From Acanthosepion lycidas (Eukaryota > Mollusca > Cephalopoda > Sepiida > Sepiidae): 64,000 nucleotides of DNA. Each line of letters opens with the position of its first letter. Positions within the stretch are counted from its first letter, which is position 1. Of the stretch, positions 12,422 through 24,033 are shown piece by piece. The translations under genes and the position numbers were made by a program. Location: positions 62,001-126,000 of the forward strand of contig CAWVQA010000073.1 in assembly GCA_963932145.1 (NCBI GenBank), in the 5' to 3' direction. The notes beneath the pieces are model-generated. The model saw nothing but the letters and a program-made list of their open reading frames with translations, was not told where the DNA came from and ran no database searches.

Positions 12422-14907
12422 GAAAAACAATGAAATTATTGAAAATCGATGTGAAATCAATCAAAACTTATTGATTTTAACTACTTTCAGAAGTTTTGTC
12501 AAAGTTATATTTAAGATTTTATGTTTTACACAACTTTTAATTACATAGCGATTTACATGCAAAATCTAGCTTTTTTCACTACTTTTTAACGCTAGTTTGT
12601 AAATATCAATAACTGTTTGAAAACATTAGAAAAACAATGAAATTATTGAAAATCGATGTGAAATCAATCAAAACTTATTGATTTTAACTAGTTTCAGAAG
12701 TTTTCACAAAGTTTTATTTAAGATTTTATGTTTTACACAACTTTTAATTACATAGCCATTTACATGCAAAATCAAGCTTTTTTCACTACTTTTTCAACGC
12801 TAGTTTGTAAATATCAATAACTGTTTGAAAACATTAGAAAAACAATGAAATTATTGAAAATCGATATGAAATCAATCAAAACTTATTGATTTTAACTAGT
12901 TTCAGATGTTTTGACAAAGTTATATTTAAGATTTTATGTTTTACACAACTTTTAATTACATAGCGATTTACATGCAAAATCTAGCTTTTTTCACTACTTT
13001 TTAACGCTAATTTGTAAATATCAATAACTCTTTGAAAACATTAGAAAAACAATGAAATTATTGAAAATCGATATGAAATCAATCAAAACTTATTGATTTT
13101 AACTAGTTTCAGAAGTTTTCACAAAGTTTTATTTAAGATTTTATGTTTTACACAACTTTTAATTACATAGCGATTTACATGCAAAATCTAGCTTTTTTCA
13201 CTACTTTTTAACGCTAGTTTGTAAATATCAATAACTGTTTGAAAACATTAGAAAAACAATGAAATTATTGAAAATCGATGTGAAATCAATCAAAACTTAT
13301 TGATTTTAACTAGTTTCAGAAGTTTTCACAAAGTTTTATTTAAGATTTTATGTTTTACACAACTTTTAATTACATAGCGATTTACATGCAAAATCTAGCT
13401 TTTTTCACTACTTTTTAACGCTAGTTTGTAAATATCAATAACTGTTTGAAAACATTAGAAAAACAATGAAATTATTGAAAATCGATGTGAAATCAATCAA
13501 AACTTATTGATTTTAACTAGTTTCAGAAGTTTTCACAAAGTTTTATTTAAGATTTTATGTTTTACACAACTTTTAATTACATAGCGATTTACATGCAAAA
13601 TCTAGCTGTTTTGACTACTTTTTAACGCTAGTTTGTAAATATCAATAACTCTTTGAAAACATTAGAAAAACAATGAAATTATTGAAGATCGATATGAAAT
13701 CAATCAAAACTTATTGATTTTAACTAGTTTCAGAAGTTTTGACAAAGTTATATTTAAGATTTTATGTTTTACACAACTTTTAATTACATAGCGATTTACA
13801 TGCAAAATCTAGCTTTTTTCACTACTTTTTAACGCTAGTTTGTAAATATCAATAACTCTTTGAAAACATTAGAAAAACAATGAAATTATTGAAAATCGAT
13901 ATGAAATCAATCAAAACTTATTGATTTTAACTAGTTTCAGAAGTTTTCACAAAGTTTTATTTAAGATTTTATGTTTTACACAACTTTTAATTACATAGCG
14001 ATTTACATGCAAAATCTAGCTTTTTTCACTACTTTTTAACGCTAGTTTGTAAATATAAATAACTGTTTGAAAACATTAGAAAAACAATGAAATTATTGAA
14101 AAACGATGTGAAATCAATCAAAACTTATTGATTTTAACTAGTTTCAGAAGTTTTCACAAAGTTTTATTTAAGATTTTATGTTTTACACAACTTTTAATTA
14201 CATAGCGATTTACATGCAAAATCAAGCTTTTTTCACAACTTTTTAACGCTATTTTGTAAATATTAATAACTGTCTGAAAACATTAGAAAAACAATGAATT
14301 TATTGAAAATCGATAATGAATCAATCAAAACTTATTGATTTTAACTAGTTTCAGAAGTTTTCACAAAGTTTTATTTAAGATTTTATGTTTTACACAACTT
14401 TTAATTACATAGCGATTTACATGCAAAATCTAGCTTTTTTCACTACTTTTTAACGCTAGTTTGTAAATATAAATAACTGTTTGAAAACATTAGAAAAACA
14501 ATGAAATTATTGAAAATCGATGTGAAATCAATCAAAACTTATTGATTTTAACTAGTTTCAGAAGTTTTCACAAAGTTTTATTTAAGATTTTATGTTTTAC
14601 ACAACTTTTAATTACATAGCGATTTACATGCAAAATCTAGCTTTTTTCACTACTTTTTCAACGCTAGTTTGTAAATATCAATAACTGTTTGAAAACATTA
14701 GAAAAACAATGAAATTATTGAAAATCGATATGAAATCAATCAAAACTTATTGATTTTAACTAGTTTCAGAAGTTTTCACAAAGTTATATTTAAGATTTAA
14801 TGTTTTACACAACTTTTAATTACATAGCGATTTACATGCAAAATCTAGCTTTTTTCACTACTTTTTAACGCTAGTTTGTAAATATCAATAACTGTTTGAA
14901 AACATTA
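12422..14907. repeat. Second 12-monomer HOR, copy 2 (2,486 bp)
   Basis: Monomer starts: 12422, 12629, 12837, 13044, 13251, 13458, 13665, 13872, 14079, 14286, 14493, 14701. One-for-one with 9,942-12,421. Differences seen: GATGTG rather than GATATG in the first unit (a junction hybrid carrying a type B front), AATCTAGC rather than AATCAAGC and a private CAGATGTTTT in the third, GATATG rather than GATGTG at 13044, CTCTTTG at 13458, no 7 bp deletion at 13872, and GAATTTATTG at 14286. Confidence 0.9.
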
Positions 14908-15105
14908 GAAAAACAATGAAATTATTGAAAATCGATGTGAAATCAATCAAAACTTATTGATTTTAACTAGTTTCAGAAGTTTTCACAAAGTTTTATTTAA
15001 GATTTTATGTTTTACACAACTTTTAATTACATAGCGATTTACATGCAAAATCTAGCTTTTTTCACTACTTTTTCAACGCTAGTTTGTAAATATCAATAAC
15101 TGTTT

Positions 15106-15191
15106 GAAAACATTAGAAAAACAATGAAATTATTGAAAATCGATATGAAATCAATCAAAACTTATTGATTTTAACTAGTTTCAGAAGTTTT
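15106..15191. other. Phased A/T tracts, probable curved DNA (shown in one copy)
   Basis: From the last ten bases of one monomer through about base 76 of the next, A3-A5 or T3-T4 tracts are spaced near one helical turn. Tract centres in monomer coordinates are about 4, 13, 22.5, 34, 43.5, 55.5, 65 and 74.5, preceded by an A4 at 199-202. A-tract phasing at 10-11 bp is a known cause of intrinsic curvature. The same stretch reads as degenerate decamers: GAAAACATTA, GAAAAACAAT, GAAATTATT, GAAAATCGATAT, GAAATCAAT, CAAAACTTATT. The pattern is conserved in essentially all monomers. Curvature itself is predicted, not measured. Confidence 0.7.
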
Positions 15192-15322
15192 GACAAAGTT
15201 ATATTTAAGATTTTATGTTTTACACAACTTTTAATTACATAGCGATTTACATGCAAAATCTAGCTTTTTTCACTACTTTTTAACGCTAGTTTGTAAATAT
15301 CAATAACTGTTTGAAAACATTA
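15116..15322 (+). repeat. Representative type A monomer (207 bp)
   Basis: A typical A monomer. Landmarks by monomer position: GAAAAACAATG 1-11; ATCGAT 24-29 followed by ATG (the A at 30 defines type A); dyad arms 33-40 and 49-56; ACTAGT 59-64; GACAAAGTTATATTT 77-91; TTTTACACAAC 103-113; GCGATTTACATGC 127-139; ATCTAGC 143-149; T6 150-155; TTTTTAACGCTAG 162-174; TAAATATCAATAACTG 179-194; GAAAACATTA 198-207. The only CpGs are at 26, 128 and 169. This unit has the TTAAC tail and is followed by a type B monomer, the commonest order in the array. Choice of start is arbitrary, made so that base 1 of the window is base 1 of a monomer. Confidence 0.95.
15148..15171. other. 8 bp dyad in each monomer (shown in one copy)
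   Basis: AAATCAAT and ATTGATTT are exact reverse complements separated by CAAAACTT. The dyad lies at monomer positions 33-56 and is present in most of the 308 units. It could be a binding site for a dimeric protein or a small hairpin; neither is shown. Variants: AAAACATTG monomers keep both arms and shorten the loop to 6 nt; CCTATTG changes only the loop; GATAATG monomers lose the outermost pair; ATTAATTT, ATTCATTT and GTTGATTT each hit one pair of the right arm. Confidence 0.8.
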
Positions 15323-15878
15323 GAAAAACAATGAAATTATTGAAAATCGATGTGAAATCAATCAAAACTTATTGATTTTAACTAGTTTCAGAAGTTTTCA
15401 CAAAGTTTTATTTAAGATTTTATGTTTTACACAACTTTTAATTACATAGCGATTTACATGCAAAATCTAGCTTTTTTCACTACTTTTTCAACGCTAGTTT
15501 GTAAATATCAATAACTGTTTGAAAACATTAGAAAAACAATGAAATTATTGAAAATCGATGTGAAATCAATCAAAACCTATTGATTTTAACTAGTTTCAGA
15601 AGTTTTCACAAAGTTTTATTTAAGATTTTATGTTTTACACAACTTTTAATTACATAGCGATTTACATGCAAAATCTAGCTGTTTTGACTACTTTTTAACG
15701 CTAGTTTGTAAATATCAATAACTGTTTGAAAACATTAGAAAAACAATGAAATTATTGAAAATCGATATGAAATCAATCAAAACTTATTGATTTTAACTAG
15801 TTTCAGAAGTTTTGACTAAGTTATATTTAAGATTTTATGTTTTACACAACTTTTAATTACATAGCGATTTACATGCAA

Positions 15879-15915
15879 AATCTAGCTTTTTTCACTACTT
15901 TTTCAACGCTAGATT
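15879..15915. other. Second dyad, AATCTAGC / GCTAGATT (shown in one copy)
   Basis: Most monomers hold CTAGC (145-149) and GCTAG (170-174), 5 bp arms with a 20 nt loop, or 21 nt in the 208 bp form. In monomers where GCTAGTTT is replaced by GCTAGATT, as here, the arms extend to a perfect 8 bp, AATCTAGC with GCTAGATT. This form is mostly carried by the GACTAAG-type monomers and recurs in every HOR family. Other variants break the left arm (AATCAAGC, AATCTCGC, AATGTAGC). The loop is T-rich, so a stable hairpin is not obvious; the symmetry could be chance in such simple sequence. Confidence 0.6.
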
Positions 15916-16152
15916 GTAAATATCAATAACTGTTTGAAAACATTAGAAAAACAATGAAATTATTGAAAATCGATATGAAATCAATCAAAACTTATTGATT
16001 TTAACGAGTTTCAGAAGTTTTCACAAAGTTTTATTTAAGATTTTATGTTTTACACAACTTTTAATTACATAGCGATTTACATGCAAAATCTAGCTTTTTT
16101 CACTACTTTTTAACGCTAGTTTGTAAATATCAATAACTGTTTGAAAACATTA

Positions 16153-17398
16153 GAAAAACAATGAAATTATTGAAAATCGATGTGAAATCAATCAAAACTT
16201 ATTGATTTTAACTAGTTTCAGAAGTTTTCACAAAGTTTTATTTAAGATTTTATGTTTTACACAACTTTTAATTACATAGCGATTTACATGCAAAATCTAG
16301 CTTTTTTCACTACTTTTTCAACGCTAGTTTGTAAATATCAATAACTGTTTGAAAACATTAGAAAAACAATGAAATTATTGAAAATCGATATGAAATCAAT
16401 CAAAACTTATTGATTTTAACTAGTTTCAGAAGTTTTGACAAAGTTATATTTAAGATTTTATGTTTTACACAACTTTTAATTACATAGCGATTTACATGCA
16501 AAATCTAGCTTTTTTCACTACTTTTTAACGCTAGTTTGTAAATATCAATAACTGTTTGAAAACATTAGAAAAACAATGAAATTATTGAAAATCGATGTGA
16601 AATCAATCAAAACTTATTGATTTTAACTAGTTTCAGAAGTTTTCACAAAGTTTTATTTAAGATTTTATGTTTTACACAACTTTTAATTACATAGCGATTT
16701 ACATGCAAAATCTAGCTTTTTTCACTACTTTTTCAACGCTAGTTTGTAAATATCAATAACTGTTTGAAAACATTAGAAAAACAATGAAATTATTGAAAAT
16801 CGATGTGAAATCAATCAAAACCTATTGATTTTAACTAGTTTCAGAAGTTTTCACAAAGTTTTATTTAAGATTTTATGTTTTACACAACTTTTAATTACAT
16901 AGCGATTTACATGCAAAATCTAGCTGTTTTGACTACTTTTTAACGCTAGTTTGTAAATATCAATAACTGTTTGAAAACATTAGAAAAACAATGAAATTAT
17001 TGAAAATCGATATGAAATCAATCAAAACTTATTGATTTTAACTAGTTTCAGAAGTTTTGACTAAGTTATATTTAAGATTTTATGTTTTACACAACTTTTA
17101 ATTACATAGCGATTTACATGCAAAATCTAGCTTTTTTCACTACTTTTTCAACGCTAGATTGTAAATATCAATAACTGTTTGAAAACATTAGAAAAACAAT
17201 GAAATTATTGAAAATCGATATGAAATCAATCAAAACTTATTGATTTTAACGAGTTTCAGAAGTTTTCACAAAGTTTTATTTAAGATTTTATGTTTTACAC
17301 AACTTTTAATTACATAGCGATTTACATGCAAAATCTAGCTTTTTTCACTACTTTTTCAACGCTAGTTTGTAAATATAAATAACTGTTTGAAAACATTA
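16153..17398. repeat. 6-monomer unit, copy 2 (1,246 bp)
   Basis: Monomer starts: 16153, 16361, 16568, 16776, 16983, 17191. It repeats 14,908-16,152 in order and markers. The last unit keeps the TTAACGAG front but has the TTCAAC tail with AAATATAAATAAC found in later HORs, so the end of copy 1 at 15,946 looks like the crossover product. Confidence 0.9.
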
Positions 17399-19056
17399 GA
17401 AAAACAATGAAATTATTGAAAATCGATATGAAATCAATCAAAACTTATTGATTTCAACTAGTTTCAGAAGTTTTGACAAAGTTATATTTAAATTTTATGT
17501 TTTACACAACTTTTAATTACATAGCGATTTACATGCAAAATCTAGCTGTTTTGACTACTTTTTAACACTAGTTTGTAAATATCAATAACTGTTTGAAAAC
17601 ATTAGAAAAACAATGAAATTATTGAAAATCGATGTGAAATCAATCAAAACTTATTGATTTTAACTAGTTTCAGAAGTTTTCACAAAGTTTTATTTAAGAT
17701 TTTATGTTTTACACAACTTTTAATTACATAGCGATTTACATGCAAAATCTAGCTTTTTTCACTACTTTTTCAACGCTAGTTTGTAAATATCAATAACTGT
17801 TTGAAAACATTAGAAAAACAATGAAATTATTGAAAATCGATATGAAATCAATCAAAACTTATTGATTTTAACTAGTTTCAGAAGTTTTCACAAAGTTATA
17901 TTTAAGATTTAATGTTTTACACAACTTTTAATTACATAGCGATTTACATGCAAAATCTAGCTTTTTTCACTACTTTTTAACGCTAGTTTGTAAATATCAA
18001 TAACTGTTTGAAAACATTAGAAAAACAATGAAATTATTGAAAATCGATGTGAAATCAATCAAAACTTATTGATTTTAACTAGTTTCAGAAGTTTTCACAA
18101 AGTTTTATTTAAGATTTTATGTTTTACACAACTTTTAATTACATAGCGATTTACATGCAAAATCTAGCTTTTTTCACTACTTTTTCAACGCTAGTTTGTA
18201 AATATCAATAACTGTTTGAAAACATTAGAAAAACAATGAAATTATTGAAAATCGATATGAAATCAATCAAAACTTATTGATTTTAACTAGTTTCAGAAGT
18301 TTTGACAAAGTTATATTTAAGATTTTATGTTTTACACAACTTTTAATTACATAGCGATTTACATGCAAAATCAAGCTTTTTTCACTACTTTTTAACGCTA
18401 GTTTGTAAATATCAATAACTGTTTGAAAACATTAGAAAAACAATGAAATTATTGAAAATCGATGTGAAATCAATCAAAACTTATTGATTTTAACTAGTTT
18501 CAGAAGTTTTCACAAAGTTTTATTTAAGATTTTATGTTTTACACAACTTTTAATTACATAGCGATTTACATGCAAAATCTAGCTTTTTTCACTACTTTTT
18601 CAACGCTAGTTTGTAAATATCAATAACTGTTTGAAAACATTAGAAAAACAATGAAATTATTGAAAATCGATATGAAATCAATCAAAACTTATTGATTTTA
18701 ACTAGTTTCAGAAGTTTTGACAAAGTTATATTTAAGATTTTATGTTTTACACAACTTTTAATTACATAGCGATTTACATGCAAAATCTAGCTTTTTTCAC
18801 TACTTTTTAACGCTAGTTTGTAAATATCAATAACTCTTTGAAAACATTAGAAAAACAATGAAATTATTGAAAATCGATATGAAATCAATCAAAACTTATT
18901 GATTTTAACTAGTTTCAGAAGTTTTCACAAAGTTTTATTTAAGATTTTATGTTTTACACAACTTTTAATTACATAGCGATTTACATGCAAAATCTAGCTT
19001 TTTTCACTACTTTTTAACCCTAGTTTGTAAATATAAATAACTGTTTGAAAACATTA
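17399..19056. repeat. 8-monomer bridge to the 21-mer domain
   Basis: Monomer starts: 17399, 17605, 17813, 18020, 18228, 18435, 18643, 18850. The first is the TTTAAATTTTATG unit (206 bp) with GCTGTTTTGACT and private changes GATTTCAAC and TTAACACTAG. The rest is mainly strict alternation of B/TTCAAC and A/TTAAC monomers, with GATTTAATG at 17813, AATCAAGC at 18228, CTCTTTG at 18643 and the AAATATAAATAAC pre-anchor monomer at 18850, which has a private TTAACCCTAG. Confidence 0.85.
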
Positions 19057-22000
19057 GAAAAACAATGAAATTATTGAAAAACGATGTGAAATCAATCAAA
19101 ACTTATTGATTTTAACTAGTTTCAGAAGTTTTCACAAAGTTTTATTTAAGATTTTATGTTTTACACAACTTTTAATTACATAGCGATTTACATGCAAAAT
19201 CAAGCTTTTTTCACAACTTTTTAACGCTATTTTGTAAATATTAATAACTGTCTGAAAACATTAGAAAAACAATGAAATTATTGAAAATCGATAATGAATC
19301 AATCAAAACTTATTGATTTTAACTAGTTTCAGAAGTTTTCACAAAGTTTTATTTAAGATTTTATGTTTTACACAACTTTTAATTACATAGCGATTTACAT
19401 GCAAAATCTAGCTTTTTTCACTACTTTTTAACGCTAGTTTGTAAATATAAATAACTGTTTGAAAACATTAGAAAAACAATGAAATTATTGAAAATCGATG
19501 TGAAATCAATCAAAACTTATTGATTTTAACTAGTTTCAGAAGTTTTCACAAAGTTTTATTTAAGATTTTATGTTTTACACAACTTTTAATTACATAGCGA
19601 TTTACATGCAAAATCTAGCTTTTTTCACTACTTTTTCAACGCTAGTTTGTAAATATCAATAACTGTTTGAAAACATTAGAAAAACAATGAAATTATTGAA
19701 AATCGATATGAAATCAATCAAAACTTATTGATTTTAACTAGTTTCAGAAGTTTTCACAAAGTTATATTTAAGATTTAATGTTTTAAACAACTTTTAATTA
19801 CATAGCGATTTACATGCAAAATCTAGCTTTTTTCACTACTTTTTAACGCTAGTTTGTAAATATCAATAACTGTTTGAAAACATTAGAAAAACAATGAAAT
19901 TATTGAAAATCGATGTGAAATCAATCAAAACTTATTGATTTTAACTAGTTTCAGAAGTTTTCACAAAGTTTTATTTAAGATTATATGTTTTACACAACTT
20001 TTAATTACATAGCGATTTACATGCAAAATCTAGCTTTTTTCACTACTTTTTCAACGCTAGTTTGTAAATATCAATAACTGTTTGAAAACATTAGAAAAAC
20101 AATGAAATTATTGAAAATCGATATGAAATCAATCAAAACTTATTAATTTTAACTAGTTTCAGAAGTTTTGACAAAGTTATATTTAAGATTTTATGTTTTA
20201 CACAACTTTTAATTACATAGCGATTTACATGCAAAATCTAGCTTTTTTCACTACTTTTTAACGCTAGTTTGTAAATATCAATAACTGTTTGAAAACATTA
20301 GAAAAACAATGAAATTATTGAAAATCGATGTGAAATCAATCAAAACTTATTGATTTTAACTAGTTTCAGAAGTTTTCACAAAGTTTTATTTAAGATTTTA
20401 TGTTTTACACAACTTTTAATTACATAGCGATTTACATGCAAAATCTAGCTGTTTTGACTACTTTTTAACGCTAGTTTGTAAATATCAATAACTGTTTGAA
20501 AACATTAGAAAAACAATGAAATTATTGAAAATCGATATGAAATCAATCAAAACTTATTGATTTTAACTAGTTTCAGAAGTTTTGACAAAGTTATATTTAA
20601 GATTTTATGTTTTACACAACTTTTAATTACATAGCGATTTACATGCAAAATCTAGCTTTTTTCACTACTTTTTCAACGCTAGATTGTAAATATCAATAAC
20701 TCTTTGAAAACATTAGAAAAACAATGAAATTATTGAAAATCGATATGAAATCAATCAAAACTTATTGATTTTAACTAGTTTCAGAAGTTTTCACAAAGTT
20801 TTATTTAAGATTTTATGTTTTACACAACTTTTAATTACATAGCGATTTACATGCAAAATCTAGCTTTTTTCACTACTTTTTCAACGCTAGTTTGTAAATA
20901 TCAATAACTGTTTGAAAACATTAGAAAAACAATGAAATTATTGAAAATCGATATGAAATCAATCAAAACTTATTGATTTTAACTAGTTTCAGAAGTTTTG
21001 ACAAAGTTATATTTAAGATTTTATGTTTTACACAACTTTTAATTACATAGCGATTTAAATGCAAAATCTAGCTTTTTTCACTACTTTTTAACGCTAGTTT
21101 GTAAATATCAATAACTGTTTGAAAACATTAGAAAAACAATGAAATTATTGAAAATCGATGTGAAATCAATCAAAACCTATTGATTTTAACTAGTTTCAGA
21201 AGTTTTCACAAAGTTTTATTTAAGATTTTATGTTTTACACAACTTTTAATTACATAGCGATTTACATGCAAAATCTAGCTGTTTTGACTACTTTTTAACG
21301 CTAGTTTGTAAATATCAATAACTGTTTGAAAACATTAGAAAAACAATGAAATTATTGAAAATCGATATGAAATCAATCAAAACTTATTGATTTTAACTAG
21401 TTTCAGAAGTTTTGACTAAGTTATATTTAAGATTTTATGTTTTACACAACTTTTAATTACATAGCGATTTACATGCAAAATCTAGCTTTTTTCACTACTT
21501 TTTCAACGCTAGATTGTAAATATCAATAACTGTTTGAAAACATTAGAAAAACAATGAAATTATTGAAAATCGATATGAAATCAATCAAAACTTATTGATT
21601 TTAACGAGTTTCAGAAGTTTTCACAAAGTTTTATTTAAGATTTTATGTTTTACACAACTTTTAATTACATAGCGATTTACATGCAAAATCTAGCTTTTTT
21701 CACTACATTTTCAACGCTAGTTTGTAAATATAAATAACTGTTTGAAAACATTAGAAAAACAATGAAATTATTGAAAATCGATATGAAATCAATCAAAACT
21801 TATTGATTTTAACTAGTTTCAGAAGTTTTGACAAAGTTATATTTAAATTTTATGTTTTACACAACTTTTAATTACATAGCGATTTACATGCAAAATCTAG
21901 CTGTTTTGACTACTTTTTAACGCTAGTTTGTAAATATCAATAACTGTTTGAAAACATTAGAAAAACAATGAAATTATTGAAAATCGATGTGAAATCAATC

Positions 22001-24033
22001 AAAACTTATTGATTTTAACTAGTTTCAGAAGTTTTCACAAAGTTTTATTTAAGATTTTATGTTTTACACAACTTTTAATTACATAGCCATTTACATGCAA
22101 AATCTAGCTTTTTTCACTACTTTTTCAACGCTAGATTGTAAATATCAATAACTGTTTGAAAACATTAGAAAAACAATGAAATTATTGAAAATCGATATGA
22201 AATCAATCAAAACTTATTGATTTTAACGAGTTTCAGAAGTTTTCACAAAGTTTTATTTAAGATTTTATGTTTTACACAACTTTTAATTACATAGCGATTT
22301 ACATGCAAAATCTAGCTTTTTTCACTACATTTTCAACGCTAGTTTGTAAATATAAATAACTGTTTGAAAACATTAGAAAAACAATGAAATTATTGAAAAT
22401 CGATATGAAATCAATCAAAACTTATTGATTTTAACTAGTTTCAGAAGTTTTGACAAAGTTATATTTAAATTTTATGTTTTACACAACTTTTAATTACATA
22501 GCGATTTACATGCAAAATCTAGCTGTTTTGACTACTTTTTAACGCTAGTTTGTAAATATCAATAACTGTTTGAAAACATTAGAAAAACAATGAAATTATT
22601 GAAAATCGATGTGAAATCAATCAAAACTTATTGATTTTAACTAGTTTCAGAAGTTTTCACAAAGTTTTATTTAAGATTTTATGTTTTACACAACTTTTAA
22701 TTACATAGCCATTTACATGCAAAATCTAGCTTTTTTCACTACTTTTTCAACGCTAGTTTGTAAATATCAATAACTGTTTGAAAACATTAGAAAAACAATG
22801 AAATTATTGAAAATCGATATGAAATCAATCAAAACTTATTGATTTTAACTAGTTTCAGAAGTTTTGACAAAGTTATATTTAATATTTTATGTTTTACACA
22901 ACTTTTAATTACATAGCGATTTACATGCAAAATCTAGCTTTTTTCACTACTTTTTAACGCTAGTTTGTAAATATCAATAACTGTTTGAAAACATTAGAAA
23001 AACAATGAAATTATTGAAAATCGATGTGAAATCAATCAAAACTTATTGATTTTAACTAGTTTCAGAAGTTTTCACAAAGTTTTATTTAAGATTTTATGTT
23101 TTACACAACTTTTAATTACATAGCGATTTACATGCAAAATCTAGCTGTTTTGACTACTTTTTAACGCTGGTTTGTAAATATCAATAACTGTTTGAAAACA
23201 TTAGAAAAACAATGAAATTATTGAAAATCGATATGAAATCAATCAAAACTTATTGATTTTAACAAGTTTCAGAAGTTTTGACTAAGTTATATTATAGATT
23301 TTATGTTTTACACAACTTTTAATTACATAGCGATTTACATGCAAAATCTAGCTTTTTTCACTACTTTTTCAACGCTAGATTGTAAATATCAATAACTGTT
23401 TGAAAACATTAGAAAAACAATGAAATTATTGAAAATCGATGTGAAATCAATCAAAACTTATTGATTTTAACTAGTTTCAGAAGTTTTCACAAAGTTTTAT
23501 CTAAGATTTTATGTTTTACACAACTTTTAATTACATAGCCATTTACAGGCAAAATCTAGCTTTTTTCACTACTTTTTCAACGCTAGTTTGTAAATATCAA
23601 TAACTGTTTGAAAACATTAGAAAAACAATGAAATTATTGAAAATCGATATGAAATCAATCAAAACTTATTGATTTTAACTAGTTTCAGAAGTTTTGACAA
23701 AGTTATATTTAAGATTTTATGTTTTACACAACTTTTAATTACATAGCGATTTACATGCAAAATCTAGCTTTTTTCACTACTTTTTAACGCTAGTTTGTAA
23801 ATATCAATAACTCTTTGAAAACATTAGAAAAACAATGAAATTATTGAAAATCGATATGAAATCAATCAAAACTTATTGATTTTAACTAGTTTCAGAAGTT
23901 TTCACAAAGTTTTATTTAAGATTTTATGTTTTACACAACTTTTAATTACATAGCGATTTACATGCAAAATCTAGCTTTTTTCACTACTTTTTAACGCTAG
24001 TTTGTAAATATAAATAACTGTTTGAAAACATTA
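19057..24033. repeat. 21-mer HOR family, 24-monomer copy (4,977 bp)
   Basis: Monomer starts: 19057, 19264, 19471, 19679, 19886, 20094, 20301, 20508, 20716, 20924, 21131, 21338, 21546, 21754, 21960, 22168, 22376, 22582, 22790, 22997, 23204, 23412, 23620, 23827. Markers: anchor pair 19057/19264; GATTTAATGTTTTAAAC 19679; GATTATATG 19886; CTTATTAATTT 20094; GATTTAAATGC 20924; CCTATTG 21131; GACTAAG 21338; AACGAG 21546; TTTAAATTTT 21754; AGCCATTT 21960; TTTAATATTTT 22790; GCTGGTTTG 22997; AACAAG/ATTATAG 23204; TATCTAAG/ACAGGC 23412. It equals the 21-mer at 30,461 plus a 3-monomer duplication (21,546-22,167 repeated at 22,168-22,789). CACTACATTTTC is private to the duplicated pair. Confidence 0.92.
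21546..22789. repeat. Nested 3-monomer duplication (2 x 622 bp)
   Basis: The triplet AACGAG - TTTAAATTTT - AGCCATTT occurs at 21,546, 21,754, 21,960 and again at 22,168, 22,376, 22,582. Both AACGAG units share CACTACATTTTC, found nowhere else in the window, so the duplication is younger than that substitution. The AGCCATTT monomer of copy 1 ends in GCTAGATT, the tail of the GACTAAG class, while copy 2 ends in GCTAGTTT. This puts the exchange inside a monomer. Confidence 0.9.

Larger units (their letters stand above)
14908..16152. repeat. 6-monomer unit, copy 1 (1,245 bp)
   Basis: Monomer starts: 14908, 15116, 15323, 15531, 15738, 15946. Order: B with TTCAAC; A with TTAAC; B with TTCAAC; AAAACCTATTG with GCTGTTTTGACT; GACTAAG with GCTAGATT; TTAACGAG. 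The last three markers reappear together in every 21-mer HOR copy (for example 21,131-21,753), so this is where the CCTATT-GACTAAG-AACGAG cassette is first seen. The TTAACGAG monomer here has a plain TTAAC tail. Confidence 0.9.

Noticed and set aside
14079-24033. A 24-monomer HOR inferred from the equal spacing of anchors at 14,079, 19,057 and 24,034 (4,978 and 4,977 bp)
   Set aside because: The two 24-monomer intervals have different contents: one holds a 6-mer duplication and alternating A/B monomers, the other is the 21-mer plus a triplet duplication. The equal length is coincidence.
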